Shown here: one piece after another, positions 63,901 to 64,000 of the stretch | Position numbering within the stretch: the first letter of the stretch is position 1 | How the letters are laid out: every line of letters starts with the position of its first letter | Origin: Parapristionchus giblindavisi | Taxonomy: Eukaryota; Nematoda; Chromadorea; Rhabditida; Diplogasteridae | Length of the DNA: 64,000 nucleotides | NCBI GenBank assembly: GCA_943737045.1 | Contig: CALSFV010000015.1 | Location: 866,501 to 930,500, forward strand | Direction: 5' to 3' | Translations under genes and position numbers: made by a program | Notes under the pieces: model-generated | The model's input: only the letters and a program-made list of their open reading frames with translations | Databases searched by the model: none | Told to the model about the DNA's origin: nothing

Positions 63901-64000
63901 TTCAATATATAATGCACTATATATTTTGAATGATGGTGTCATTCTCTCCATCATAAACTTGTTCTACTGACTTTGTTCATCTCTGGTTTCATCCTCCTCC
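60986..64000. other. AT-rich intergenic end of window
   Basis: Upstream of the ZNF800-like gene. I see no splice-consistent coding exon, tRNA or copy of the window's repeat families. About 63460-63500 has a short GCGCGC-rich patch (AGCGCGCCTTC, GTGCGCGCTTTTCAAGCGC), which is unlike the surroundings. From 63600 the text is pyrimidine-rich. Confidence 0.5.

Overview
This is a eukaryotic window and almost certainly nematode. It holds eight multi-exon protein genes with many short introns (about 45-60 nt) plus longer repeat-filled ones. Several start codons sit a few bases after a splice-acceptor-like AG (trans-splicing style). The products fit a worm: a worm-type CK1/TTBK kinase, a proton/myo-inositol (HMIT-like) transporter, an SLC26/SulP transporter, cyclin H and a ZNF800 homologue. 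I assign a rhabditid-like nematode from gene content and structure; the species is not identified. All exon models were read by eye.

Layout. Minus-strand block: an AT-hook-like protein with tandemly duplicated exons (657-5527), an SLC26/SulP anion transporter with a STAS domain (6477-14595) and a CK1/TTBK-like kinase (15753-19578). Next comes about 8.4 kb without a protein gene (repeats and one tRNA-Ala). Plus strand: a rhodopsin-like GPCR (28025-32784), about 6.5 kb of foldback elements and purine/pyrimidine repeats, then an HMIT-like sugar transporter (39335-44658). Minus-strand block: cyclin H (45359-48598), a small C2HC zinc-finger protein (48975-51334) and a ZNF800-like zinc-finger protein (54108-60985). 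The last 3 kb is AT-rich with no recognisable gene.

The transporters, kinase and receptor do not form an obvious pathway. The three genes at 45-61 kb lie head-to-tail and are all nuclear-type. The two zinc-finger genes share a C2HC/GxPCM/EQAD module, which suggests an old tandem duplication. Cyclin H has a trans-splice-like acceptor four bases before its ATG, consistent with a downstream operon position, though the gap is about 380 bp.

The most striking content is non-coding. At least 17 copies of one ~120-bp foldback MITE lie at TTAA sites. A second TTAA element carries a tRNA-like block. A third family has CACAGCGTTTC ends and clean 5-bp target duplications. There are further foldback families, two 1.6-2.4 kb inverted repeats (one holding the last exon of the ZNF800-like gene in its loop) and a near-perfect 243-bp palindrome. 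Complementary (AAT)n and (ATT)n tracts flank an in-frame 54-nt kinase exon. Heptamers TACGGTA and GATCAAA recur through gene bodies and enter coding exons, and several tRNA or tRNA-like genes share the 3' tail TCTTTTGC.
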